32,307 nt of DNA. Origin: Roseomonas sp. 18066. GTDB lineage: Bacteria > Pseudomonadota > Alphaproteobacteria > Acetobacterales > Acetobacteraceae. Within the stretch, counting starts at the first letter, position 1; each line of letters starts with the position of its first letter. Under the pieces are notes generated by a model. It searched no databases, was not told where the DNA came from, and saw nothing but the letters and a program-made list of their open reading frames with translations. This document shows positions 17,502 through 25,173 of the stretch, piece after piece. The translations under genes and the position numbers were made by a program. The DNA lies in the NCBI RefSeq assembly GCF_902706185.1, contig NZ_CACSJM010000064.1, forward strand, positions 1 through 32,307, written 5' to 3'.

Positions 17502-17530
17502 GGGGTAATGGGGCCTTCACCCGGTGTCAA
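17502..17530 (-). promoter_or_regulatory. fabD promoter
   Basis: On the minus strand a perfect TTGACA (17525-17530), 17 bases, TACCCC (17502-17507). The -35 and spacing are ideal and the -10 is weak. The predicted start near 17495 gives a leader of about 86 bases before fabD. Confidence 0.6.
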
Positions 17531-17618
17531 CAATGCAGCGCCGTCCGCGTGCCTTCCGCGGGGTGCAACATCGCCGATTCCCCGTAAATTCGCGGCCAGG
17601 CCCAAGGTTGGACCCCTC

Positions 17619-17648
17619 TTGGCGCGCCCCGAGGTGCCTTTCTATAGA
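17619..17648 (+). promoter_or_regulatory. rpsF operon promoter
   Basis: TTGGCG (17619-17624), 18 bases, TATAGA (17643-17648). TATAGA stands out in a GC-rich region. The predicted start near 17655 gives a leader of about 190 bases before rpsF. It is arranged back-to-back with the fabD promoter 90 bp away. The remainder of 17410-17846 contains no gene. Confidence 0.65.
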
Positions 17649-17749
17649 GTGGTATCGCCGCCGCCGGCCGCCTCAGCCAGCCCGCGCGGGGTGGCCCGGC
17701 ACAAATCGGTTGCCGCTGCGGGCGCTTTGTGGTTCAAGCCGGCTCCCCT

Positions 17750-17777
17750 GCCGGGCGCGCGAGGCATCGCGCCCGGC
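17750..17777 (+). promoter_or_regulatory. Strong hairpin in the rpsF 5' leader
   Basis: Perfect 10-bp arms GCCGGGCGCG (17750-17759) and CGCGCCCGGC (17768-17777) with an eight-base loop lie in the middle of the predicted 190-base rpsF leader. Ribosomal protein operons are often autoregulated through leader structures, and S6:S18 leader RNAs are known in other bacteria. The published S6:S18 consensus could not be recognised here by eye, so only a structured leader is claimed. Confidence 0.4.
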
Positions 17778-17846
17778 TATGCCCGTTTGCGCGCTTCCGG
17801 CATGGTGCCGGCATCGCCTGGGCTGAGACAGCCACAGGGAGACCCC

Positions 17847-18317
17847 ATGCCCTTGTATGAGACCGTGCTCATCGCACGTAACGACCTGACCCAGCAGCAG
17901 GTCGAAACCATCACCGACCAGATCGCGACCATCGTCACCGAAGCCGGTGGCGAGGTGAAGAAGCGCGAGTATTGGGGCCTGCGCGGCCTGGCCTACCGGA
18001 TCAAGAAGAACCGCAAGGGGCACTACATGCTCCTCGGTCTCGACTGCCCGGTCGCCGCCGAGCAGGAAGTCGCCCGTCAGCTCGGCCTGAACGAGGACGT
18101 GCTGCGTCACATGACGCTGCGCATCGAGACGATCGACGAGAACCCGTCCGCCATCCTCGCCAAGCGTGGCGACGACCGCGAGCGTGACCGCGGCTTCCGC
18201 GGCCCGCGTCCGGCTGCCGGCCGCTTCTCCTCGGGCCGCCGCGAGCGGAACGACGATCGTGAGGAATACCGCGCCCGTCCCCGTGAAGACGGCGACAACG
18301 GCCCCGGCGAGGAGTAA
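17847..18317 (+). CDS. rpsF: 30S ribosomal protein S6
   Basis: A 156-residue S6 that pairs with S18 on the 30S platform. The core MPLYETVLIARNDLTQQQVE, the central GLRGLAYRIKKNRKGHYMLLG and RHMTLRIETID match S6. From about residue 107 a charged Arg/Asp/Glu/Gly-rich tail of about 50 residues follows (RDRGFRGPR to GDNGPGEE). It is longer than in E. coli but similar tails occur in alphaproteobacterial S6. CAGGGAGA precedes the ATG. First gene of the rpsF-rpsR-DUF2232-rplI operon. Confidence 0.98.
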   Translation: MPLYETVLIARNDLTQQQVETITDQIATIVTEAGGEVKKREYWGLRGLAYRIKKNRKGHYMLLGLDCPVAAEQEVARQLGLNEDVLRHMTLRIETIDENPSAILAKRGDDRERDRGFRGPRPAAGRFSSGRRERNDDREEYRARPREDGDNGPGEE

Positions 18318-18323
18318 TCGATC

Positions 18324-18602
18324 ATGTCCGATTCGACCGATGTGAACATCGCCGCCCGCCGCCCGGCTGTCGGCGCCCGCCGGCCCTTCTACCGCCGCCG
18401 CAAGTCCTGCCCGTTCTCCGGCCCGAACGCGCCGAAGATCGACTACAAGGACGTGCGCCTGCTGTCCCGCTTCCTGAGCGAGCGTGGCAAGATCGTCCCC
18501 TCCCGGATCACCGCCGTGTCGGGGAAGAAGCAGCGCGAGCTGGCCAACGCCATCAAGCGCGCCCGCTTCCTGGCCCTGCTGCCTTACGTCATCAACGACT
18601 GA
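18324..18602 (+). CDS. rpsR: 30S ribosomal protein S18
   Basis: A 92-residue basic protein. It has RRKSCPFSG, IDYKDVRLLSRFLSERGKIVPSRITAVSGKKQRELANAIKRAR and LLPYV, characteristic of S18, the partner of S6. It starts six bases after the rpsF stop, with GGCGAGGAG as ribosome-binding site inside the end of rpsF, so the two are co-translated. Confidence 0.99.
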   Translation: MSDSTDVNIAARRPAVGARRPFYRRRKSCPFSGPNAPKIDYKDVRLLSRFLSERGKIVPSRITAVSGKKQRELANAIKRARFLALLPYVIND

Positions 18603-18649
18603 GCGCAGCGGACGGGATCGGACCTAGGACACGGATCTAAAGACGGAAG

Positions 18650-19594
18650 ATGGCAACCGGGCAGTCCCGCTTCGGCCTGACCGACGACCCTCGCCTGTTG
18701 GCGGGGGCGGCGGGCGGGCTCGTCTCGGCGCTGGCCGCGCTCTGCGCCTTCCGCGGCGTGCCGGGGGGGATGGGGCTGTTCTGGCTCTCGCCCCTGCCGC
18801 TCTTCCTGGCCGGGCTCGGCTTCGGCAAGGCCTCGCTCGCCATCGCGGTCGCGATCGGCGGCGTGGCGCTGCTGCTGACCACGCCGGGCGTCCTGCCGCT
18901 GCTGTTCTGGCTCGCCCTCTACGGCGCGCCGGTGCTGCTGCTGCTGGGCCTGGGCCTGCAGGACGCGCCGCCGGGAGCCCAGCCAGGCACCGCGCGGCTG
19001 TCCCTCGGCCTGCCGCTCGCGCTGCTCGGCATCTGGCCGGCCATGCTCCTCCTGCTCGCCAGCCTGCTGGCCAGCAACGAGGGCGGGCTGGAGGCGCTGC
19101 TGCGCGACGCCATCACCACCGGCCTCGCCCGCATGGGCGCCGAGGTGCCGGAGGCGGTGCTGCGCCAGATCGTCCGGCTGCAGGCCGCGGCGCTGGCGCT
19201 CTGGGTGGGCTTGACGCTGCTGGCCAATGCCGCGGGGGCGCAGGGTTTCCTGCACCGGCGCGGCCTGGCCCTGGCGGCCGAGCCGGCCTGGCGCGCGGTG
19301 CGGCTGCCCGTCTGGTACCCGGCGCTGCCGGGCCTGGCCGGGCTGCTCTGGCTGGTGGCCGATCCGGCGGCCGAGCTGCTGCCGCTGTCGCTCTGCCTGG
19401 TGCTGGCGGTGCCGCTGGTGCTGCAGGGCCTGGCCGCGATGCATTCCCGGCTGGCGGGCTTCTCGGCCCGTCTGCCGCTGCTGATCCTGCTCTACGTCCT
19501 GATTCTCGTCTTCAGCCTGCCGGGTGCCCTGATCCTTGTGGCGCTCGGCCTCCTCGAACAGTATGGGCGCCGCAACCCGCCCGCCAACATGTGA
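18650..19594 (+). CDS. DUF2232 family membrane protein
   Basis: A 314-residue polytopic membrane protein with about seven to eight hydrophobic segments and a very high Leu/Ala content. Its place between rpsR and rplI and its sequence (LLAGAAGGLVSALAALCAF near the start, LGLLEQYGRRN-like end) identify the alphaproteobacterial DUF2232 protein of this operon. Function is unknown. GACGGAAG lies directly upstream of the ATG. It ends 16 bp before rplI. Confidence 0.85.
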   Translation: MATGQSRFGLTDDPRLLAGAAGGLVSALAALCAFRGVPGGMGLFWLSPLPLFLAGLGFGKASLAIAVAIGGVALLLTTPGVLPLLFWLALYGAPVLLLLGLGLQDAPPGAQPGTARLSLGLPLALLGIWPAMLLLLASLLASNEGGLEALLRDAITTGLARMGAEVPEAVLRQIVRLQAAALALWVGLTLLANAAGAQGFLHRRGLALAAEPAWRAVRLPVWYPALPGLAGLLWLVADPAAELLPLSLCLVLAVPLVLQGLAAMHSRLAGFSARLPLLILLYVLILVFSLPGALILVALGLLEQYGRRNPPANM

Positions 19595-19610
19595 GATCGG
19601 GGTTACACCG

Positions 19611-20180
19611 ATGATCGAAGTCATCCTGATGCAGCGGGTCGACAAGCTCGGCCAGATGGGCGAGCTGGTGAAGGTCCGCCCGGGCTACGCTCGCAACTTC
19701 CTGCTGCCCCAGGGCAAGGCGATCCGTGCCAACACGGACAACCTGGCCCGTTTCGAGCGCGAGCGCGTGCAGCTCGAGGCGCAGAACCTGAAGCGCCGTG
19801 AGGAAGCCGAGCGCGTCTCCGAGCGGATGGACGGCCTGACCGTCGTCATCATCCGCCAGGCGGGCGAGTCGGGCGGCCTCTACGGCTCCGTCTCCAGCCG
19901 CGACATCGCCGACGTCTGCAAGGACGCCGGCCTGACGCTGGCCCGCAACCAGATCCTGCTGGAGCAGCCGATCAAGACCCTGGGCGTGACCCCGGTGAAG
20001 GTCGCCCTGCACCCGGAAGTGACGCTGGTGGTTTCCGTCAACGTCGCCCGCTCCCCGGAAGAAGCCGAGAAGCAGGCCCGCGGCGAGGACCTGCGCGCCG
20101 AGCAGCAGGCCGAGGAAGAGAGCCTGGAGGCCGAGCTGGCCGCCGAGCTTTCCGAGCTGGGCGCTGCCAGCGAAGACTGA
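19611..20180 (+). CDS. rplI: 50S ribosomal protein L9
   Basis: A 189-residue L9. The N-terminal domain is MIEVILMQRVDKLGQMGE with VRPGYARNFLLPQGKA, followed by the long connecting helix (FERERVQLEAQNLKRREEAE). The C-terminal domain contains GGLYGSVSSRDIAD and LHPEVTLVVSVNV. An acidic tail of about 40 residues rich in Glu/Ala extends beyond the usual 150, common in alphaproteobacteria. Last gene of the operon, followed by a terminator. Confidence 0.98.
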   Translation: MIEVILMQRVDKLGQMGELVKVRPGYARNFLLPQGKAIRANTDNLARFERERVQLEAQNLKRREEAERVSERMDGLTVVIIRQAGESGGLYGSVSSRDIADVCKDAGLTLARNQILLEQPIKTLGVTPVKVALHPEVTLVVSVNVARSPEEAEKQARGEDLRAEQQAEEESLEAELAAELSELGAASED

Positions 20181-20224
20181 GGGCCTTTGGCCGGGGCCTC
20201 GCGCCCTGGCCGCCTCTGTCGACG

Positions 20225-20261
20225 AAAAAGGCGTCCCTCCTCGCGGGGGGAGGCCTTTTTT
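20225..20261 (+). terminator. Rho-independent terminator after rplI
   Basis: AAAAAGGC (20225-20232) pairs with the later GGCC/GCC and TTTTTT (20252-20261), with an inner CCCTCC/GGGGGG stem and a TCGC-type loop. The run of six T at the end is the clearest terminator signature in the window. It lies 44 bp after the rplI stop. The A run makes it potentially bidirectional. Confidence 0.85.
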
Positions 20262-20664
20262 CATGCGGGGCTGGCAGGCGCGCCCCATGGGAAGCCGCCC
20301 TGTCGCGACATTGGGCAGGCTGATCGCCAGGTCCGGCCGTCATGATCCGTGGCGATGATCGGGGGGCTCGGACCATGCTGTTCGACTGCATCCTGTCCCG
20401 CATGATCCGGCGCGGGACGCCGGAAGTCCGCTGTCCCGACGGCCCCGCCGCCGGCCCGGACCATCGGCCATTGGCGCCGCCGCTTCGCCGCCAATCGCGG
20501 GCGCCATCCCTGGATCCAGCAGAGCGAGGCCAGGGGGCCTGGCCCCCTGGACCCCCACCAAGAAGCTGAGGTTCTCGGATCTCCCATCTTGTGACAGCAC
20601 ACGGCCGCGGCTGGTACATTTCAACCCCTCCCCCCACGGGGGCGGGCGGGCTAGATTGCGCCGC
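20262..20664 (+). other. Intergenic region upstream of dnaB
   Basis: About 400 bp without a convincing gene. A 75-codon open frame (20342-20569) has Pro/Arg-rich composition and no family resemblance. The region holds a REP-like palindrome at 20530-20550. A weak promoter candidate for dnaB follows: GTGACA (20591-20596), 18 bases, TACATT (20615-20620), giving a start near 20627 and a short leader. Confidence 0.5.
20530..20550. repeat. REP-like palindrome upstream of dnaB
   Basis: CCAGGGGGCC-T-GGCCCCCTGG, perfect 10-bp arms around one base, followed by ACCCCCACC. It has the same core and the same ACCCC flank as the elements at 32244 and in repeats A and B. Here it is not next to a stop codon (350 bp after rplI). 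Confidence 0.75.
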
Positions 20665-22188
20665 ATGAACAGCGTCAACCCGCCCGGCGATGGGCTGCTC
20701 ACTCTCTCGCAGCGCCAGCCGCCCTTCAACCGTCAGGCGGAACAGGCGCTGCTGGGCGCCCTGCTGTCCAACAACAAGGCCTATGAGCGGGTCTCGGAAT
20801 TCCTCGCCCCCGAGCATTTCGCCGACGCCGTGCACGGCCGCATCTTCGCCTCCGTCCAGCGCCGCATCGAGGCCGGGCAGCTGGCCGACGCCATCACCCT
20901 GCGCGCCGAATTCGAGCATTCCGGCATCCTGCAGGAGGTCGGCGGCACCGGCTACCTGGCCGAGCTGCTGGGCGCCATGGTCGGCATCATCAATGCCGGC
21001 GAATATGGCAAGGTCATCCACGACGCCTGGCTGCGCCGCCAGCTGATCGACCTGGGCGAGACCGTGGTCAACCGCGCCTTCGGGGCGGAAGCCGAGCTCG
21101 CCGCCAAGGAGCAGCTCGAGGCCGCCGAGCAGGCGCTGTTCGAGCTGGCCAAGGATGGCGGCTCCGAGGGCGGCTTCGTCACCTTCAACCGGGCGCTGAC
21201 CGATGCGGTGAACCTGGCGGAAAAAGCCTTCGCCCATGGCGGCGGCGTCTCCGGCCTGGCCTCCGGCCTGCGCGACCTCGACGGCAAGACCGGCGGCCTG
21301 CATCCGTCGGATCTGATCATCCTCGCCGGCCGCCCCGGCATGGGCAAGACGGCGCTGGCCACCAAGGTCGCCTTCGGCGCCGCCAAGTCGCTGCTGCGCC
21401 TCGCCGAGGACGAGCATGGCCCCGGCGCCGTGCCGCGCGGCGGCTGCGCCATCTTCTCGCTGGAAATGAGCGCCGACCAGCTGGCCACCCGTCTGCTGTC
21501 GGAAGAATCCCGCGTCTCCGGCGACCGCATCCGCCGCGGCGAGATCCAGCAGCGCGACTTCGACAAGTTCGTCGAGGTCAGCCGCGACCTGGCCCGCCTG
21601 CCGCTGTTCATCGACGACACGCCGGCCATCACCATCTCGGCCATGCGCACCCGCTGCCGCCGGCTGAAGCGCACCAAGGGCCTCAGCCTGATCGTCGTCG
21701 ACTACCTGCAGCTGATGCGCCCCGCCGCCGGGTCCCGCCCGGAGAACCGGGTGCAGGAGATCAGCCAGATCACCCAGGGGCTGAAGGCGCTGGCCAAGGA
21801 GCTGGCGGTGCCGGTCATCGCCCTGTCGCAGCTGTCCCGCCAGGTGGAAAACCGCGAGGACAAGCGGCCGCAGCTGTCCGACCTTCGCGAATCCGGCTCG
21901 ATCGAGCAGGATGCCGACATGGTCATGTTCGTCTACCGCGACGACTACTATCTGAAGATGCAGGAGCCGAAGAACACCAACTTCGACAGCTCCGACAAAT
22001 ACGAGTCGGCGCTGGCGGGTTGGAAGGACCGGATGGAAAAGGCCTATAACCGCGCCGACCTGATCGTGGCCAAGCAGCGCCACGGCCCCACCGGCACCAT
22101 CCCGCTGTTCTTCGAGGCGGAGTTCACCCGCTTCGGCGACCTCGACATCACCCATGGGGACATGCATGGCGGTGGCAGTGATTACTGA
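20665..22188 (+). CDS. dnaB: Replicative DNA helicase DnaB
   Basis: A 507-residue hexameric helicase that travels 5' to 3' ahead of the replication fork. The N-terminal primase-interacting domain is PPFNRQAEQALLGALLSNN. The RecA-like domain has Walker A GRPGMGKTA, FSLEMSADQLATRLLSEESRV, Walker B LIVVDYLQLM and QLSRQVENREDKRPQLSDLRESGSIEQDAD in two halves. An ATG at 20665 is chosen over a TTG three codons upstream. alr begins within its last 23 bases. Confidence 0.98.
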   Translation: MNSVNPPGDGLLTLSQRQPPFNRQAEQALLGALLSNNKAYERVSEFLAPEHFADAVHGRIFASVQRRIEAGQLADAITLRAEFEHSGILQEVGGTGYLAELLGAMVGIINAGEYGKVIHDAWLRRQLIDLGETVVNRAFGAEAELAAKEQLEAAEQALFELAKDGGSEGGFVTFNRALTDAVNLAEKAFAHGGGVSGLASGLRDLDGKTGGLHPSDLIILAGRPGMGKTALATKVAFGAAKSLLRLAEDEHGPGAVPRGGCAIFSLEMSADQLATRLLSEESRVSGDRIRRGEIQQRDFDKFVEVSRDLARLPLFIDDTPAITISAMRTRCRRLKRTKGLSLIVVDYLQLMRPAAGSRPENRVQEISQITQGLKALAKELAVPVIALSQLSRQVENREDKRPQLSDLRESGSIEQDADMVMFVYRDDYYLKMQEPKNTNFDSSDKYESALAGWKDRMEKAYNRADLIVAKQRHGPTGTIPLFFEAEFTRFGDLDITHGDMHGGGSDY

Positions 22189-23263
22189 CCTTCTTCCCGC
22201 CCGCGTCGCGGCCGAGGCCCCGGAGGCGGAGCTGCTGGTCGATCTCGGCGCCATCGCCGCCAATTGGCGCGACCTCTCGGCCCGCCATGCCGGCGGCCCG
22301 GTCGCCGGCGTGGTCAAGGCCGATGCCTATGGCCTGGGTGCTGCGCCCGTCGCGCAGGCGCTGGCCGCCGCCGGCTGCCGCCATTTCTTCGTGGCCCAGT
22401 TCTCCGAAGGCGTCGCCCTGCGCGCGGCCCTCGGCGCCGGCCCGATGATCGCGGTCCTGGGCGGCTTCCCGCCGGGCGCTGACGGAGGCGCTGACCTCAC
22501 CCCGGTGCTGAACGGCCCGACCGACATCGCCGCCGCCCGCGCCGCCGGGCTGACGGGCGCCATCCTGCATGTCGACACCGGCATGGAGCGCCTCGGCCTG
22601 AACGCGGCCGAGCTCGCCGCCGCCGGCGACCTGTCCGCCCTCGGCCTGCGCTACGTCATGACCCACCTGGCCTGCGCCGACGAGGCCGGCCACCCGCTGA
22701 CCGCGCTGCAGGCGACCCGCTTCGCGGCCGTCCGCGCGGCGCTGCCGGGGCTGCCCACCAGCTTCGCCAATTCCTCCGGCCTGTTCCTGGGCCCGGACTA
22801 CGCCTCCGACCTGGCCCGGCCGGGCTGCGCGCTCTACGGCATCAACCCGACCCCGGGCCGGCCCAATCCGATGCGCCAGGTGATGCGCCTGCTGGTGCCG
22901 ATCCTGCAGATCCGCGACATCGCCCCCGGCACCACGGTGGGCTACGGCGCCTCCTGGACCGCCAGCCGCCCCAGCCGCATCGCCACCATCGCCGCCGGCT
23001 ATGCCGATGGCTATCTCCGTGCACTCTCCGGCCGCGGCACGGCCTTCATCGACGGCCAGGCCGCGCCCCTGGTCGGCCGGGTCTCGATGGACCTGATCAC
23101 CCTCGACGTCACCGACGCCCCCGCGGCGCAGCTCGGCGGCATGGCCGAGCTGATCGGCCCGGCCCAGACCCCGGACCAGCTGGCGGCGCTGGCCGGCACC
23201 ATCGGCTATGAGATCCTGACCTCGCTCGGCGCCCGCTACCGGCGGCGCCATTCCCCCGCATGA
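22166..23263 (+). CDS. alr: Alanine racemase
   Basis: A 365-residue PLP enzyme interconverting L- and D-alanine for peptidoglycan. The PLP-binding Lys51 is in VVKADAYGLG, the opposite-face catalytic Tyr260 is in VGYGASW, and GRVSMDL (304-310) and HVDTGMERLG are conserved. The chosen ATG overlaps dnaB by 23 bases and has GGGGA five bases upstream; another ATG 12 bases earlier is possible. The overlap implies co-transcription with dnaB, an order common in alphaproteobacteria. Confidence 0.96.
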   Translation: MAVAVITDLLPARVAAEAPEAELLVDLGAIAANWRDLSARHAGGPVAGVVKADAYGLGAAPVAQALAAAGCRHFFVAQFSEGVALRAALGAGPMIAVLGGFPPGADGGADLTPVLNGPTDIAAARAAGLTGAILHVDTGMERLGLNAAELAAAGDLSALGLRYVMTHLACADEAGHPLTALQATRFAAVRAALPGLPTSFANSSGLFLGPDYASDLARPGCALYGINPTPGRPNPMRQVMRLLVPILQIRDIAPGTTVGYGASWTASRPSRIATIAAGYADGYLRALSGRGTAFIDGQAAPLVGRVSMDLITLDVTDAPAAQLGGMAELIGPAQTPDQLAALAGTIGYEILTSLGARYRRRHSPA

Positions 23264-23297
23264 CACCCCCTCCGCATGATGCCGCAGGCCCGCTGAC

Positions 23298-24080
23298 TTG
23301 AACCTGATCCTGAACGTTCTCGCCGCCATCGGCCGCGGCGTGCTCGGCGGCTGCCGCTCGGTCGGCGCCATCGCGATCTTCGCGCTGGACGGCGTCTCGC
23401 ATGTCCTGCGGCCGCCCTTCTATCCGCGCCTCTTCGGCCGCGCCTTCCTGGAGATCGGCTATTTCTCCCTGCCGGTGGTGTCGCTGACCGCGGTCTTCAC
23501 CGGCATGGTGCTGGCGCTGCAATCCTATTCCGGCTTCTCCCGGTTCGGCGCCGAGAGCGCGGTGGCCAATGTCGTCGTGCTGTCGATCACCCGCGAGCTC
23601 GGCCCGGTCCTGGCCGGGCTGATGGTCGCCGGCCGCATCGGCGCCGCCTTCGCCGCCGAGATCGGCACCATGCGCGTCACCGACCAGATCGACGCGCTGA
23701 CCACGCTGTCGACCAACCCGATGAAATACCTGGTGGCGCCCCGGCTGCTGGCCGGCACGCTGGCCATGCCGCTGCTGGTGGTGGTGGCCGATATCCTGGG
23801 CATCATGGGCGGCTGGCTGGTCGGCACCACCAAGCTCGGCTTCGGCTCCACCACCTACCTGGCCTCGACGCTGAACTTCATGCAGCCCGAGGACGTCATC
23901 TCCGGCCTGGTGAAGGCCGCCGTCTTCGGCTTCATCATCACCCTGATGGGCTGCTACCACGGCTACAACAGCCGCGGCGGCGCCCAGGGCGTGGGCTCCG
24001 CCACCACCGCGGCGGTGGTCTCCTCCTCGATCCTGATCCTGGCGCTCGACTATGTGCTGACCGAGATGTTCTTCGGCTGA
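23298..24080 (+). CDS. mlaE: MlaE family ABC transporter permease
   Basis: A 260-residue inner-membrane permease of MCE-type lipid transporters, with five to six membrane segments. Family signatures are FTGMVLALQSYSGFSRFGAE, ELGPVLAGLMVAGRIGAAFAAEIGTMRVTDQIDAL and GCYHGYNSRGGAQGVGSATT. The start is a TTG, since an in-frame stop lies at 23277-23279 and no ATG precedes the conserved region; no strong ribosome-binding site is seen. Its stop overlaps the ATPase start by one base (TGATG). Expected role is phospholipid transport between the membranes. Confidence 0.93.
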   Translation: MNLILNVLAAIGRGVLGGCRSVGAIAIFALDGVSHVLRPPFYPRLFGRAFLEIGYFSLPVVSLTAVFTGMVLALQSYSGFSRFGAESAVANVVVLSITRELGPVLAGLMVAGRIGAAFAAEIGTMRVTDQIDALTTLSTNPMKYLVAPRLLAGTLAMPLLVVVADILGIMGGWLVGTTKLGFGSTTYLASTLNFMQPEDVISGLVKAAVFGFIITLMGCYHGYNSRGGAQGVGSATTAAVVSSSILILALDYVLTEMFFG

Positions 24081-24853
24081 TGACCGACACCCCGAAAATC
24101 CGCCTGCGCGGCCTGACCAAGCGCTTCGGCGCCAAGACCGTGCTCGAGGGCGTCGACCTCGATATCGCCGCCGGCCATGGCATGGTCATCCTCGGCGGCT
24201 CCGGCTCCGGCAAGTCGGTGACCATCAAATGCATCCTGGGGCTGATCACCCCCGATGCCGGCAGCATCGAGATCGACGGCCGCAACATCCTGTCGATGCC
24301 CCGCCGCGAGCGCGAGGCGCTGAACGACCGCATCGGCATGCTGTTCCAGAACGGCGCGCTGTTCGACAGCCTGCCCGTCTGGGAGAACGTCTGCTTCAAG
24401 CTGCTGGCCCAGAAGCGCATCACCCGCGCCCGCGCCCGCGACAAGGCGGCGGAAGTCCTCGCCCAGGTCGGCCTGGCCGCCAGCGTCGGCGACCTCACCC
24501 CCTCGGAACTGTCGGGCGGCATGCAGAAGCGCGTGGGCCTGGCCCGCGCCATCGCCGCCGAGCCCGACATTATTTTCTTTGACGAACCCACCACCGGCCT
24601 GGACCCGATCATGGGAGCGGTGATCGACGGCCTCATCGTCGATTGCGTCAAGAAGCTGGGCGCGACCGCGGTCTCCATCACCCACGACATGGCCAGCGCC
24701 CGCCGCATCGGCGACACCGCGGCCATGCTGCACAAAGGCCGCATGGTCTGGACCGGCGCCGCCGCCGAACTGGGCCAGACCGGCAACGCCATGGTCGACC
24801 AGTTCGCCCGCGGGGAGCGGGAAGGTCCCATCGGGATGGAACTCAGGAAGTAA
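24080..24853 (+). CDS. mlaF: MlaF-type ABC transporter ATP-binding protein
   Basis: A 257-residue ABC ATPase partner of the MlaE-type permease. Walker A GGSGSGKS, Q-loop MLFQNGALFDSLPVWENV (FQNGALFDS is typical of Mla/Ttg2A ATPases), signature LSGGMQKR, Walker B IIFFDEPTTGLDP and H-loop SITHDM. It is translationally coupled to the permease. The usual next gene mlaD (MCE-domain substrate-binding protein) is absent: repeat copy B begins three bases after the stop, then a metal-binding protein gene. The MCE protein must be encoded elsewhere, or was lost. Confidence 0.95.
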   Translation: MTDTPKIRLRGLTKRFGAKTVLEGVDLDIAAGHGMVILGGSGSGKSVTIKCILGLITPDAGSIEIDGRNILSMPRREREALNDRIGMLFQNGALFDSLPVWENVCFKLLAQKRITRARARDKAAEVLAQVGLAASVGDLTPSELSGGMQKRVGLARAIAAEPDIIFFDEPTTGLDPIMGAVIDGLIVDCVKKLGATAVSITHDMASARRIGDTAAMLHKGRMVWTGAAAELGQTGNAMVDQFARGEREGPIGMELRK

Positions 24854-24856
24854 GAA

Positions 24857-25095
24857 GGCCAGGGGGAATGAATTCCCCCTGGACCCCCATCTTTTTTCTG
24901 GGGTGACTGCCGCCTCCACGTGAAGACGGGACGTGAAACGGCCAATCGGCAGCGCGACCTTTAAGGGCGCGCTGTTTTCATATGTGGCGTCCCGCCGTGA
25001 TGCCCTGGCGACGCGCATGTTGGTGCGCCGGTCTCCGAACGGCCGGTGATCAGAAAAAAGATGGGGTCCAGGGGAATTCATTCCCCTGGCCTGCC
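24857..25095. repeat. 240-bp MITE-like inverted-terminus repeat, copy B
   Basis: Inverted relative to copy A. Termini 24857-24900 and 25052-25095 are near-perfect 41-44 bp inverted repeats. Each has a CCAGGGG(G)AATGAATTCCCC-type hairpin followed inward by ACCCC(C) and ATCTTTTTTCTG; they differ only in G/C run lengths. It lies three bases after the mlaF stop and 79 bp before the ZnuA-like gene. It fills most of the 320-bp gap 24854-25173. There is no transposase. The left hairpin plus T run could terminate mlaF transcripts. Confidence 0.87.
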
Positions 25096-25134
25096 CCTGA
25101 CTTACCTTGCTTCCCTGCCTCGATAGGCTTATCC

Positions 25135-25152
25135 GATACACTATAACATAAC
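25135..25152. promoter_or_regulatory. Zur-like operator upstream of the ZnuA-type gene
   Basis: GATACACTATAACATAAC. On the other strand it reads GTTATGTTATAGTGTATC and agrees with the symmetric sequence GTTATGTTATAACATAAC at 14 of 18 positions, like Zur boxes of alphaproteobacteria (consensus recalled, not searched). It is an AT-rich island in GC-rich DNA, 21 bp before the metal-binding protein gene, where a repressor would block transcription. Confidence 0.55.
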
Positions 25153-25173
25153 TTCCCTCGAGAGTGCTTGCCC

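Noticed and set aside
20342..20569. 75-codon open frame upstream of dnaB
   Set aside because: Pro/Arg-rich, no ribosome-binding site or family match, and its end runs through the REP-like palindrome.
20038..22317. 759-codon open frame opposite dnaB
   Set aside because: Antisense shadow of dnaB, alr and rplI ends; low-complexity Gly/Ala/Gln/Leu content and no motifs.
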